DNA of 64,000 bases. It comes from a virus. A model generated the notes under the pieces. The model searched no databases and had not been told where the DNA came from. It worked only from the letters and a program-made list of their open reading frames with translations. How positions within the stretch are numbered: position 1 is the first letter of the stretch; the number at the start of each line of letters is the position of its first letter. Made by a program: the position numbers and the translations under genes. Positions 26,527-36,254 of the stretch are shown here, piece after piece. The stretch spans positions 62,001 to 126,000 of the IMG/VR virus record IMGVR_UViG_3300035670_000026, one strand, 5' to 3'.

Positions 26527-26769
26527 ATGGGACTATTAGATTTACTTAAAAAAGGATCTGTATTAACTGATTTAGATGGTAAAACCCCAAAATCATATGA
26601 TGGTGTAACTCAATATGAAAAAGGTTTAGCAACATCTCAATTAGATTTAGATGGTAAAACACCTCTTGCATACGACAGACTCACTCAATACCAGAAAAGT
26701 TTAGCTGCATCTCAATTAGATTTAGACGGTACAACTCCTGAAAAATATTTGGATAACTTACCTGGGTAA
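26527..26769 (+). CDS. Small protein with 25-residue tandem repeats
   Basis: 80 residues. After 14 residues, a 25-residue unit with consensus DLDGKTPxxYDxxTQYxKxL plus AxSQL is present twice (15-39 and 40-64) and a third time as a truncated start (65-80). No family is recognised. The stop overlaps the next ATG (TAATG), so it is coupled to the large baseplate-region gene. A small structural or linker protein of the baseplate is likely by position. Confidence 0.7.
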   Translation: MGLLDLLKKGSVLTDLDGKTPKSYDGVTQYEKGLATSQLDLDGKTPLAYDRLTQYQKSLAASQLDLDGTTPEKYLDNLPG

Positions 26770-28733
26770 TGCCTTTAATCGATTTAAAGACTGACTTAAA
26801 GTCCCTGCGATATGGGAAGGATACTCTTGGAGGAGGGTATAGTGGACAACCCTATATTCAAACTCCAATTCCTGATGGCTTTAATGATTTAGGACCACGT
26901 GAAGATTTTATTTTAAGGGGAGGTGTAAACGCAATAGAAGATTCTCTTACTGACGTTAAACGCTTAACTAAAATGTTTATAGACACTAAATCACCAAATG
27001 GTTTATTGTTTATAGCAAAGCAACAGCTATTATCTCGTACAGCAGTTCGTACTCAAACAAGTGGTATTTTAAATGAAGGTATTTATTCCCCATTAAATAC
27101 ATTAGCTCAAGCCGGTGTTATAGCGTTTGGTACACATTTAAATAAACAAGGTATAAATCCGTTTGCCCAAACGGGAGCATATGCTAACAACAATTCTTTA
27201 TACGGTACTAGAGTTAAATCTACTCAACCTAATATTGAAAACAGATTAGTTAAATTATATAATGCTGTATCTGGTTCTACAATAGGTAATGACAATGGTA
27301 TAAAACTAAATGATGGTCAAAATGTTATAGTTTATACAGGAGGCCCTGGTTCTATTTTAGGAATAGGAAATACTGGTATAAGATATGTTGATAATATTAA
27401 CAGAACAGGTTTAAATAATTATCAAGCTAAATCCCCTACATTAAAACCTTATTTTGAAGGTAAAGCTCCAAAAATTGTAACTCCTGGAGATTATTTAAAA
27501 ACTATAGGAGATGCTATAAGTGATAAAGGTGTTTCTGGAAAATATTTAAGATTAACAGGAGATCGTTTAATTAATGCTTTTAATAGTGAAGGTAAACCTG
27601 TAGATGACTATTTTCATAATGTATATGAACCTGCTACTGAAGGTAATACATGGCCTGTAAATACTCCTTTAATTTACGCTAATAATACCTTTACTTATAA
27701 TCAAGAAGATATTATATCTACTGAAAATAATGTAGGTAAATTAGACGGTAGTCCAAGAACTCAAGATTTTAGAGCTATTTTAAGAACTAAATTACAAGGT
27801 ACTCAAAAGACTAAAGCAGAACAAACAGGCGCTACACCCGATGCTCCTAATTACAATACAAAAAACATAGAAAATAGAGTATTATTAGGAGACCCAGGTC
27901 AACGCTCAGGAAAAAGCTATGTTAATTATGAAAAAGGAGTTCAAACAATAAATGGATCTTCTATTTATTCTTCAATAGACATTGCTGGAATAGGATCATA
28001 CCAACCAGGATTAGATAAAATTACATCTATTCCTGTATATAGAAGTGAAAATGTAGCTTCTGAAAAATATGTAAATGATTTAGTTAAATTTAGAATTGCT
28101 ATTATAGATAATGATTCTCCTAATTTTAAAACATTCATACATTTTAGAGCATTTTTAGATTCAATGTCAGATTCTTACTCATCTACATGGAATGGATTTA
28201 ATTATTTAGGAAGAGGTGAACAATTTTACACTTATGGTGGGTTTACTCGACAAATGTCATTATCTTGGACAGTTGTTGCTCAGTCAAAGCAAGAACTTAT
28301 TCCAATGTATAAAAAATTAAATTATCTTGCCTCATCACTTACCCCAGATTATAGTCCAAATGGGTATATGAGAGGTAATTTAGTACAATTAACAATAGGT
28401 GGTTATGTTTATGAACAACCTGGTTTTATAACTGCTTTAACATATGATGTACCAAGTGAATCACCTTGGGAAATTGGTTTAGGTTCTAGTGAAGCTGGAA
28501 ATGAGGATTCCTCAGTTAAGGAATTACCACACATGATTAAAGTAACAGGATTTAGCTTTACCCCAATCCAAAGATTTATCCCAAGACTTCAAAATAATAC
28601 TTACGCATTTAATAATAACACAACAGGAAGTGTTGAAGATGATTTTGGATTTGTAAGTACCTATGGTCCTGAAAGATATATTGCTCTAGCTAATGGTGCA
28701 AATACTGTAAATAATAATTATGATAGTAATTAA
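26769..28733 (+). CDS. Large baseplate-region structural protein
   Basis: 654 residues. The N-terminal 60 residues are Gly/Pro-rich, followed by helical and mixed regions. The C-terminal third (about 450-600: HFRAFLDSMSDSYSSTWNGF, YTYGGFTRQMSLSWTVVA) looks like a beta-rich domain of the kind seen in baseplate or tube-like proteins. It sits between tape measure and LysM wedge genes, where T4 has tube-initiator genes 48/54. The exact T4 counterpart cannot be named from the sequence. Confidence 0.6.
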   Translation: MPLIDLKTDLKSLRYGKDTLGGGYSGQPYIQTPIPDGFNDLGPREDFILRGGVNAIEDSLTDVKRLTKMFIDTKSPNGLLFIAKQQLLSRTAVRTQTSGILNEGIYSPLNTLAQAGVIAFGTHLNKQGINPFAQTGAYANNNSLYGTRVKSTQPNIENRLVKLYNAVSGSTIGNDNGIKLNDGQNVIVYTGGPGSILGIGNTGIRYVDNINRTGLNNYQAKSPTLKPYFEGKAPKIVTPGDYLKTIGDAISDKGVSGKYLRLTGDRLINAFNSEGKPVDDYFHNVYEPATEGNTWPVNTPLIYANNTFTYNQEDIISTENNVGKLDGSPRTQDFRAILRTKLQGTQKTKAEQTGATPDAPNYNTKNIENRVLLGDPGQRSGKSYVNYEKGVQTINGSSIYSSIDIAGIGSYQPGLDKITSIPVYRSENVASEKYVNDLVKFRIAIIDNDSPNFKTFIHFRAFLDSMSDSYSSTWNGFNYLGRGEQFYTYGGFTRQMSLSWTVVAQSKQELIPMYKKLNYLASSLTPDYSPNGYMRGNLVQLTIGGYVYEQPGFITALTYDVPSESPWEIGLGSSEAGNEDSSVKELPHMIKVTGFSFTPIQRFIPRLQNNTYAFNNNTTGSVEDDFGFVSTYGPERYIALANGANTVNNNYDSN

Positions 28734-29032
28734 TGAACAGATATCAAAACATACCGAAAACAAAAATTGAAGGAAATTTAGTATATCAAACATCAAGATA
28801 TCCTGAGGTACCTTTATCATCAAATGATATCTATGTTTATACTACTATAGGTGATAGGTTTGATACTTTATCTCAACAATATTATGGTAATAGTTCTTTG
28901 TGGTGGGTTATTTCAATTGCTAATACTGATAAAGTAAACCAAAGTACTTTAATAATTCCTGAAGGATTACAAATACGAATCCCAGCAAATTATTCTATCA
29001 TTGTTCAAGATTTTAATATAATAAACGCTTAA
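28733..29032 (+). CDS. 53: LysM-domain baseplate wedge protein, gp53-like
   Basis: 99 residues. IYVYTTIGDRFDTLSQQYYG then SSLWWVISIANTD and IPEGLQIRIP follow the LysM-like core found in T4 gp53 and in small LysM baseplate proteins of other contractile tails. Its role is joining wedges or contacting the hub. It is coupled to its neighbours with almost no spacing. Confidence 0.75.
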   Translation: MNRYQNIPKTKIEGNLVYQTSRYPEVPLSSNDIYVYTTIGDRFDTLSQQYYGNSSLWWVISIANTDKVNQSTLIIPEGLQIRIPANYSIIVQDFNIINA

Positions 29033-29033
29033 T

Positions 29034-31883
29034 ATGGCTAACATAGTAGGGGAAGGTTTTAATCCAATAATTATAAGTCAAATAAAACAACGACAAAAAA
29101 TCTATGGTGCTAGTGATAGAGATAATCAAATATTATCTTTTTTACAAGCTCGAACAGGTTGGTGTAAGATGGTTTCATCTGTTGATGTAACATCTCCAGT
29201 TAGAGGAATACCTTATAGTGGAACTGAATTAGCTTCAAGATTTGTTTTATTTAATGGAACTACAAATGAATCACCTACTAGAGGAGCCCAAGAAACTTAT
29301 CAAAGAGGTGGTATATGGCCTGGTGTAGGAGATTTTAATAATTATGCTTATGGTATGGGAGGTACAGCATTTGGTTTAAATCCAATGCCTGGTATTACTC
29401 AAGCTACTATCAAAACCGAAACTAGAGGTTCATTAAAAACAGCTACTATTAATATTAGAGCAAATAATAGAAATCAATTTGATATTATTGATGTTTTATA
29501 TTTGCGTTTAGGATATTCAATGTTATTAGAATGGGGTAATAGTTCATATTATGATAATAATAATGTTTATATAACTGATAATCCTCATAGTTTAGCAGAT
29601 GATTTTTTAACTGGTAAAGTAAAATACAATAATTATTATTCTAAAATATCTTCTAAAATAGAAGCATCTTGTGGAAACTACGATGCTATTATAGGAAAAG
29701 TAGTTAATTTTACTTGGACATTTACAAAAGAAGGAACTTATGATATTACTGTAACTTTAAGAAGTTTAGGTGATGTTATAGAATCATTAAAAACAAATGC
29801 TCTTTTACCTGGTGGCACCTCAGAAAATACATCAGGCACCTCAGGTACAGCAGGTACATCAGGTACTGCGGGGGTTGCCGGTCCTCCACCTGAACCAACC
29901 CCAGAAGATGTAATTAAATCTTTTGCAAATGTACATCAAATAGGAAAAAAACTTTACAACTTACAACAAAAACTTCAACCTTTAGGAGCAACTGAAGCTG
30001 GTATTTCTAGATTAACAGGAACTAATTCTTCGGATACTATTGCTTTTAGACAACAATATGAAGGAAGCCCAGCTCAATATTATGTTAGATTAGGATATTT
30101 CTTAGAATATATTCAAAATACTATCCTTCCATATATTGATACTCCTGATGTTCCTATTCAAAAAATAGATACTAATGTAGAGTCTAATATTATTTATTTA
30201 ATGGCTCGCCAAATTAGTACTAATCCTGGAATTTGTATTTTTAATAAAGTTTTTGATACTCCTAATGGATTTATAGAGTTTGCAGCAGGAACAAATAATT
30301 TTATAGTTTCAGCACCCAACGGTAAAAATCAATATGGTAAGATAATGAATGCATATTTTAATATGCAATATATTCTTACTCAAATGGATTCATTAAAAAA
30401 TGAAGATGGTAAAGTTCCATTGTATGATTTATTAAATTGTTTATGTCAAGGATGGAATAATGCAACTGGTAATTTTAATAAATTAGAACCTACTGTTGAT
30501 GCAGACGAAAGTATTATTAGATTTACAGATGAAGTTGTCCTCCCAGATAGAGATTCATGGTTAGGAAAACAAGGAAAATCAACAGAATTAGCTTCATTTG
30601 ATGTTTATGGATATTATTATGGGAAAGGTGATGATGGATATCTTAAAGGCCAATCCCATGCTGGTTTTATTAGAGATTTAAGTTTTAATACTACAATTCC
30701 ACCTAATTTAGCAACTATGATTACTATAGGTGCTACCTCAAATGGATATGTAGTAGGACAAGATTCAACAGCTTTATCTCGTATGAATGCTGGTTTAGAT
30801 GATAGATTTAAAAAAACTATTAAAACACACCAAGATACTAATACAACTGGAAGTGGTTCAATTAATGAAAATTATAAAGGTGCCCTAGAAGCATTTCAAG
30901 TATTTGCTCGTGATTTAGGTTCTTATAAAGGTACTGTAAAACCAAAATGGAACCAAGAAGCAATTACTAATTTTACTAATACTGCCGTTACATTTTACGA
31001 ATATGATCAAGCTAAACAATCATTAGAAGCTGCTGGATTAACTTCTGAAGAAGCTTCAGTATCAGCTCAGAAAAATGATTTTTCAATTTTGTCTACAAAA
31101 CCTGCTTCTCCAAACATTGGATTTTTACCATTTGATTTACAATTAACAATGGATGGACTTTCAGGAATGAAAGTTTACCAAAAATATGTAGCAGATTCTA
31201 GTTTTTTACCTTCAAACTATCCCACATCATTAGAATTTTTAATTAAAGGTATAACTAATAATATTCAAAATAATGAATGGACTACTACTTTAGAATCAAT
31301 TGCTGTACCTAAAAATCCATTTGGTTCTTCAATTGCTAAAGGTACTGTAGCAGCCGGTTCTGCAAGAGATACAAGTAGAGGTGCTGCTCCTACACCAACC
31401 GAATCTACACCAAACGCTGATAGATTAAGAACAATCTTAGCAAGTTTAGGGTACCGTGAAAAAGGTAGAGAATTATCTAACGGTGGAGATATTTCAAATG
31501 ATCTAGTAAATTATGCTGCTTCAGTATTTAGAGAAATTAAAAAACAATTTCCAAGTTTAATAATTACAGTAACTGGAGGTAATGATGCTTATCACCAAAG
31601 ATTATCTTATAAATCATCTCATACCTTAGGCCAAGGATTAGATTTTGTAATTTCTCCCCTAACAACAGCTAATAAAAATGCTGTTGATAAAATATTAGGT
31701 GGATTTGCAGCCGGTAACCAAAATAAAGTTGTTAGCTTTATTAATGAGTACGATTATCCATCATCAGCTGCAACTGCCGGTCATTTCCATATTAGAATAG
31801 GTGGTAAAATTGAAAGTAAAAGAATTGCTACATTTATAGCTCAAGCCGATAAAGGTCAATTAACAACATATCCAATAGTATAA
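29034..31883 (+). CDS. Baseplate hub protein with C-terminal M15-type peptidase domain
   Basis: 949 residues. The N-terminal part includes GSLKTATINIRANNRNQFDI and YLRLGYSMLLEWGNS, typical of gp27-type hub proteins of marine T4-like phages. A linker at about 260-290 contains TSGTSGTAGTSGTAG plus a Pro-rich stretch, the fibre repeat motif. Residues about 800-949 carry SSHTLGQGLDF (H863, D870) and GHFHI (H917, H919), the zinc motif SxHxxGxAxD ... HxH of M15/LAS peptidases that cut peptidoglycan stem peptides or their crosslinks. This would be the tail-tip wall-degrading activity, taking the place of the T4 gp5 lysozyme. Overlaps nothing; the next gene starts one base after the stop. Confidence 0.75.
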   Translation: MANIVGEGFNPIIISQIKQRQKIYGASDRDNQILSFLQARTGWCKMVSSVDVTSPVRGIPYSGTELASRFVLFNGTTNESPTRGAQETYQRGGIWPGVGDFNNYAYGMGGTAFGLNPMPGITQATIKTETRGSLKTATINIRANNRNQFDIIDVLYLRLGYSMLLEWGNSSYYDNNNVYITDNPHSLADDFLTGKVKYNNYYSKISSKIEASCGNYDAIIGKVVNFTWTFTKEGTYDITVTLRSLGDVIESLKTNALLPGGTSENTSGTSGTAGTSGTAGVAGPPPEPTPEDVIKSFANVHQIGKKLYNLQQKLQPLGATEAGISRLTGTNSSDTIAFRQQYEGSPAQYYVRLGYFLEYIQNTILPYIDTPDVPIQKIDTNVESNIIYLMARQISTNPGICIFNKVFDTPNGFIEFAAGTNNFIVSAPNGKNQYGKIMNAYFNMQYILTQMDSLKNEDGKVPLYDLLNCLCQGWNNATGNFNKLEPTVDADESIIRFTDEVVLPDRDSWLGKQGKSTELASFDVYGYYYGKGDDGYLKGQSHAGFIRDLSFNTTIPPNLATMITIGATSNGYVVGQDSTALSRMNAGLDDRFKKTIKTHQDTNTTGSGSINENYKGALEAFQVFARDLGSYKGTVKPKWNQEAITNFTNTAVTFYEYDQAKQSLEAAGLTSEEASVSAQKNDFSILSTKPASPNIGFLPFDLQLTMDGLSGMKVYQKYVADSSFLPSNYPTSLEFLIKGITNNIQNNEWTTTLESIAVPKNPFGSSIAKGTVAAGSARDTSRGAAPTPTESTPNADRLRTILASLGYREKGRELSNGGDISNDLVNYAASVFREIKKQFPSLIITVTGGNDAYHQRLSYKSSHTLGQGLDFVISPLTTANKNAVDKILGGFAAGNQNKVVSFINEYDYPSSAATAGHFHIRIGGKIESKRIATFIAQADKGQLTTYPIV

Positions 31884-31884
31884 A

Positions 31885-32547
31885 ATGTATTATCCTAAAT
31901 CTCAAATAAAGACTAATTTATACACTAATGGGGATGAGTATGTTATTGAATTAACCCAAACCCCCTATACAGGATATTATTACTTAACAAGTACAGGAAG
32001 AGCATTTACTGGAAGAACACCTGATGATAGACCAAATCAAGAATTAATTAAAGTTGAACCGGTAACAAAAGATGAAGGTGATTCTTCAACAGTAATAAGA
32101 CCCTCAACAGCTACTATTTTTTCATCTCATAATCCGGGAGCAATAGATGCAGTTACTTCTTTAGATTATAATTCGGCTTTAAATTATGCCCAATTAAAAA
32201 ATATAAACGTATATAATCCTCCAATTAAAATTTTACCTTATTATTCTCCAACCCAACCAACCCAACAAGATTATCAAAATGGAGAATTTCAAAGATATTT
32301 TTGTAAACAAACAAATCAAATTTCATATATTGAGATTAATCAAGAACAATTTGACAAATTAGTTGCTCAAGATCCTCAAATTGAATTTTCTCTTTATCAA
32401 CCATTTACTATAACTTGGATATTAACTGGAGATAAAGAACAAGTTACTCGTAATAATAAAAATATAGTTGAGTTAGCTATTTTTAGACAAAAACTACCTA
32501 AATTTGGAGATTACCTAAAATTTGATTATATTAAATACTATCAATAA
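31885..32547 (+). CDS. Putative baseplate/tail protein
   Basis: 220 residues, polar, rich in Tyr, Pro, Gln and Thr, with a central NPPIKILPYYSPTQPTQQDY and a C-terminal region FSLYQPFTITWILTGDKEQV. No known motif is recognised. It is the last gene of the tail block, one base after the hub gene. A minor baseplate component is the best guess from context. Confidence 0.55.
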   Translation: MYYPKSQIKTNLYTNGDEYVIELTQTPYTGYYYLTSTGRAFTGRTPDDRPNQELIKVEPVTKDEGDSSTVIRPSTATIFSSHNPGAIDAVTSLDYNSALNYAQLKNINVYNPPIKILPYYSPTQPTQQDYQNGEFQRYFCKQTNQISYIEINQEQFDKLVAQDPQIEFSLYQPFTITWILTGDKEQVTRNNKNIVELAIFRQKLPKFGDYLKFDYIKYYQ

Positions 32548-32560
32548 ATGGTTATAATAA

Positions 32561-33841
32561 ATGTTTTGGTTAATCGAGACTCAATCTCAAATTGAGTATT
32601 TAATAAATAGGCAATACAAAGAGGTATTTATAGAAATAGTACCTCATCATGATAAAGTACATCCTGCTTTAAATGATGTATCCTTAGTGTATTTTAGACC
32701 GTCTATAGAAACAAAAGGGTTTATGTTATGTATTGACCATAGCGAGACTTTAAGTATTAATAAGACACTAGTAAACACACTATTACAAGAAATAGAACAA
32801 TTATGGGTGCGTGATAAGAAAAATGCATTATACTATTTTCAAATTAAGAGCTTGCTCGATATAAACATACTTACGAATCCGTATATACCAGAACAAACTC
32901 CAACTCATACATATTTTTATAACAAATACCCGGATAACAAAGAAATTAACAAAATTATTCCGGTAGTTAAACATTATGAGGTATGTGAGAATATTTATAA
33001 TAAAGTAAAACCTCATTTTACAACGGATTTACCCTCGTATTTTGATTTTTACAACAACAAAACCACACTCGCATTCTTTGGAATCGAAAAAAATGGAGTA
33101 AATATAGATGAAACAATTTTTGAACAACATTTTAAACCTACAAAAGATTTCTACTCTATTAGTAACGGACGGGTTTATACAAATTACAACCTTTCTACAA
33201 CTACACGTAGACCAAGTAACTCTTTTAATGGCATTAATTTTGCCGCACTAAATAAGGATAATGGCGCAAGGGGGAGCTTCATATCGAGTCATGAGTTTGT
33301 GGAGCTTGATATTAGTGCATATCATCCTCATCTCGCTAGTCGCTTGGTTGCCTATGATTTTGGCGGTGTCGATGTCCACCAAGCGTTCGCAGATCTCTAC
33401 GGTACGAGCTACAAAGAAGCCAAAGAACTCACGTTTAAGCAACTATACGGAGGCGTATTTAAAGAGTATGAGCACCTTGAATTTTTTCAACAAATAAAGA
33501 AATTTATTGATAATAACTGGAAAGAGTTTAATAACTCGGGTCAAGTTATCGTGCCGAACTCAAGTTATTGCTTTAAAAAAAGCGAGCTGGATAATATGAA
33601 TCCACAAAAGCTATTTAATTATATTTTACAAAACTTGGAGACATCAACAAACGTTTGTATCTTAATGGAAATACATAAATTGTTAAGAGGTAAAAATACT
33701 AAGTTAGTATTATATACGTATGATAGTTTTTTATTCGATTACGATGCAGAAGAAAATTTAATGAATGATATAGAAAATGTATTTAAAAATAAAGGTTTAC
33801 AAATAAAGGTTAAAAATGGAAACAGTTACGATTTTGAATAG
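32561..33841 (+). CDS. Divergent family A DNA polymerase-like protein
   Basis: 426 residues, about half a typical PolA. About 1-150 could be a remnant 3'-5' exonuclease-like region without clear Asp motifs. GRVYTNYNLSTTTRRPS resembles the template-binding region. Motif A is VELDISAYHPHLASRL with Asp250; the Pol I Gln and Glu that follow are replaced by Ala and His. Motif B is AKELTFKQLYGG (K, F, YG kept). Motif C is LYTYDSFLF with Asp388 in place of the usual HDE. The two metal-binding Asp are present, so activity is possible. The phage also has a full family B polymerase at 51534, so this one is probably auxiliary. It overlaps the next gene by 26 bases. GC content rises over motifs A and B. 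Confidence 0.65.
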   Translation: MFWLIETQSQIEYLINRQYKEVFIEIVPHHDKVHPALNDVSLVYFRPSIETKGFMLCIDHSETLSINKTLVNTLLQEIEQLWVRDKKNALYYFQIKSLLDINILTNPYIPEQTPTHTYFYNKYPDNKEINKIIPVVKHYEVCENIYNKVKPHFTTDLPSYFDFYNNKTTLAFFGIEKNGVNIDETIFEQHFKPTKDFYSISNGRVYTNYNLSTTTRRPSNSFNGINFAALNKDNGARGSFISSHEFVELDISAYHPHLASRLVAYDFGGVDVHQAFADLYGTSYKEAKELTFKQLYGGVFKEYEHLEFFQQIKKFIDNNWKEFNNSGQVIVPNSSYCFKKSELDNMNPQKLFNYILQNLETSTNVCILMEIHKLLRGKNTKLVLYTYDSFLFDYDAEENLMNDIENVFKNKGLQIKVKNGNSYDFE

Positions 33842-34274
33842 TTATTATGATATTTATTGGGAGAAAACCCAACTAAATATTAAAGATTTGAACAACAAGT
33901 TATTTTGTACGTTTGTAGACGAAGAGTCACTTGACAGTATGGTTTCGAGCATATCGAAAACATATTCTATTATGTACAATAAAATGTTTGTGTTATTTGT
34001 TAAAAGTACGGGTGAATATGTAATTACTTACAATGTTGAACAAGTTAATGTAAACAACATTCCTGTAAATACGATTTTAGTACATCGTAAAAAAGAAACA
34101 AATACACTATATACAATTAATGCCCTAAATGATTTAATTAAAAAATTAAATGGTGGAGTAGTTGATACTTCATATCGTGTAAATTGGCAACACTATAAAA
34201 ATTGTATCCTTCTCACCCAGAATGGAGACCTAAAGCAATTAAATACAAAAGTTTACCAAATTATTGAACTTTAG
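33816..34274 (+). CDS. Hypothetical protein downstream of PolA-like gene
   Basis: 152 residues, mixed alpha/beta, no recognised motif. It starts inside the end of the PolA-like gene (26-base overlap), so it is probably co-translated and may act with it. It ends just before the promoter of the SSB gene. Confidence 0.6.
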   Translation: METVTILNSYYDIYWEKTQLNIKDLNNKLFCTFVDEESLDSMVSSISKTYSIMYNKMFVLFVKSTGEYVITYNVEQVNVNNIPVNTILVHRKKETNTLYTINALNDLIKKLNGGVVDTSYRVNWQHYKNCILLTQNGDLKQLNTKVYQIIEL

Positions 34275-34275
34275 T

Positions 34276-34304
34276 TTGGTAATTGAATAAATAGTTATTA
34301 TATT
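34276..34304 (+). promoter_or_regulatory. Host-sigma-like promoter TTGG-N19-TATATT
   Basis: TTGG 34276 and TATATT 34299 are 19 bases apart; ATG of the SSB gene follows 27 bases later. Reading it as the start of the replication transcription unit is inference. Confidence 0.65.
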
Positions 34305-34331
34305 AATGTTACAAACAAAATTTGATTAGTT

Positions 34332-35159
34332 ATGGATTTAAATGAAATGAGAAATCGACTGTCTTCAATGCAGTCAAAGCAATCTGGTAAAGGCAGCGGA
34401 GAAAAAAAATCTGTCTTTTGGAAACCCTCAGTAGGTAAGCAAGTAGTTCGAGTTGTACCCTCTAAGTACAACAAGAAAAACCCATTCACTGAAATGTATT
34501 TCCATTATGGTATTGGAAAAAATACTATGGTATCTCCAATTAACTGGGGTGAAAAAGACCCAATCGTAGAATTTGCAAAACAATTGCGTAGTACTAGTGA
34601 CAAGGAAAATTGGCGTATGGCTAAAAAGCTTGATCCTAAAATGCGTATTTTTGTTCCTGTTGTGGTTCGCGGTGAAGAAAGCGAAGGAGTAAAATTGTGG
34701 CAGTTTGGTAAAGAATTATATATGGATTTCTTGAACCTTGCTGACAACGAAGATGTTGGTGATTTTACCGACGTAATGAATGGTCGTGATATTACATTGA
34801 CCACTGTAGGTCCTGAGGTAACAGGCACAAACTACAACAAAACTACTATCATGCCTAAAGTTAAAGAAACTTTATTGGCCGATGATAAAGCAACTATTGA
34901 AGCATTGCTTTCAAATCAACCTAATCCTATGGAAGTATTTAAAAAATACCCATATGATGAAATGAAGACAGCTCTCCAAGAATGGTTGTCTCCTGAAGAC
35001 GAATATTCCGAAGGTGATATTATCGATGATGAAAAGGAAGAAGTTGTAGAAAAACCTGCTAAAGCTTATTCACTTAAGACCCCTGCGTCTGAAAAAGTAA
35101 GTAAGGCAGATAAGTTTGATGCTTTGTTTGACGAAGAAGATAACGACTTACCTTTTTAA
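34332..35159 (+). CDS. 32: Single-stranded DNA-binding protein, gp32-like
   Basis: 275 residues. The N-terminal basic segment (NRLSSMQSKQSGKGSGEKK) precedes FWKPSVGKQVVRVVPSKYN and the MYFHYGIGK core seen in marine T4-like gp32. The tail is strongly acidic and ends FDALFDEEDNDLPF, the protein-recruiting tip typical of SSBs. It binds ssDNA during replication and recombination and recruits partners. It leads a unit with uvsX, rnh and helicase. Confidence 0.88.
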   Translation: MDLNEMRNRLSSMQSKQSGKGSGEKKSVFWKPSVGKQVVRVVPSKYNKKNPFTEMYFHYGIGKNTMVSPINWGEKDPIVEFAKQLRSTSDKENWRMAKKLDPKMRIFVPVVVRGEESEGVKLWQFGKELYMDFLNLADNEDVGDFTDVMNGRDITLTTVGPEVTGTNYNKTTIMPKVKETLLADDKATIEALLSNQPNPMEVFKKYPYDEMKTALQEWLSPEDEYSEGDIIDDEKEEVVEKPAKAYSLKTPASEKVSKADKFDALFDEEDNDLPF

Positions 35160-35170
35160 TTTAAACATAC

Positions 35171-36253
35171 ATGGCAAGAAGTAAAAAAAGCGAATCGCTA
35201 ACGGCTGCTCTATCCTCTGAACTTAGATCTAAATTTGATTTGACTAAGTTTAAGGAGAAAAAAATGCTTAACTCAAATGTAAAGTTTAAAGAGCAAAAAT
35301 GGATTCCACTAAGTACAGCATTTCAAGATGTAACATCAGTACCAGGGATTCCAATGGGTCACATTGTACTTCTTCGTGGACACAGTGATACAGGTAAAAC
35401 AACCGCTATGATTGAAGCAGCAGTTTCAGCCCAAAAAATGGGCGTTTTACCTGTGTTTATTGTAACTGAGATGAAATGGAATTGGGAACATGCTGTCCAA
35501 ATGGGTCTTCATGTAAACGAAATTGTAGATGAAGAAACAGGTGAAATTTCAAATTACGAAGGCAATTTTATTTATGTTGACCGTGAAACTCTACACACTA
35601 TTGAAGACGTAGCAGCATTTGTTTTAGATTTATTAGACGAACAGAAAAAAGGTAATCTACCTTATGACTTATTATTCCTTTGGGATTCAATTGGTTCAAT
35701 TCCTTGTGAAATGTCTGTTAAATCAAACAAAAACAACAACGAATGGAATGCGGGAGCAATGTCAACCCAATTTGGTAACAATGTTAACCAGAAAATTACA
35801 CTATCACGTAAAGAATCATCACCATACACTAATACACTAGTATGTGTTAATAAAGTATGGACTGCAAAAGCAGAAGTACCAATGGGTCAACCAAAGTTGA
35901 TGAACAAAGGTGGATTTGCAATGTGGTTTGATGCTACATTCGTAGTAACATTTGGTAATATTTCAAATGCAGGTACATCTAAAATCAAAGCAATTAAAGA
36001 TGGTAAGCAAGTTGAATTTGCTAAACGTACAAACATCCAAATTGATAAAAACCACATTAATGGGGTTCAATCAAGAGGAAAAATTATCATGACTCCACAC
36101 GGATTCATTAATGATACTGACAAGGAACTTAAATCGTATAAAGATGCACACGCATCTGAGTGGATGAAAATACTTGGAGGTATGGACTTTGATATTTTTG
36201 AGGAACAAGATTTATTTGAACCCGAAACTATCTTTACACAAGAACCAGATTAA
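35171..36253 (+). CDS. uvsX: RecA-like recombinase UvsX
   Basis: 360 residues. Walker A is GHSDTGKT at 70-77 after PMGHIVLLR; Walker B is DLLFLWDSIGSIP near 165. VNKVWTAKAEVPMGQPKLMNKGGFAM corresponds to the DNA-binding loop region of UvsX. It drives strand exchange in recombination-dependent replication with the gp32-like SSB. ATG 35171 is 11 bases after the SSB stop. Confidence 0.9.
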   Translation: MARSKKSESLTAALSSELRSKFDLTKFKEKKMLNSNVKFKEQKWIPLSTAFQDVTSVPGIPMGHIVLLRGHSDTGKTTAMIEAAVSAQKMGVLPVFIVTEMKWNWEHAVQMGLHVNEIVDEETGEISNYEGNFIYVDRETLHTIEDVAAFVLDLLDEQKKGNLPYDLLFLWDSIGSIPCEMSVKSNKNNNEWNAGAMSTQFGNNVNQKITLSRKESSPYTNTLVCVNKVWTAKAEVPMGQPKLMNKGGFAMWFDATFVVTFGNISNAGTSKIKAIKDGKQVEFAKRTNIQIDKNHINGVQSRGKIIMTPHGFINDTDKELKSYKDAHASEWMKILGGMDFDIFEEQDLFEPETIFTQEPD

Positions 36254-36254
36254 T

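Noticed and set aside
33261-33497. Overlapping plus-strand ORF in the PolA-like gene
   Set aside because: It lies over motifs A and B of the polymerase frame, which are conserved; no leader.
36174-36254. Upstream start of rnh inside uvsX
   Set aside because: It would add 27 residues not typical of the family; ATG 36255 follows the uvsX stop directly.
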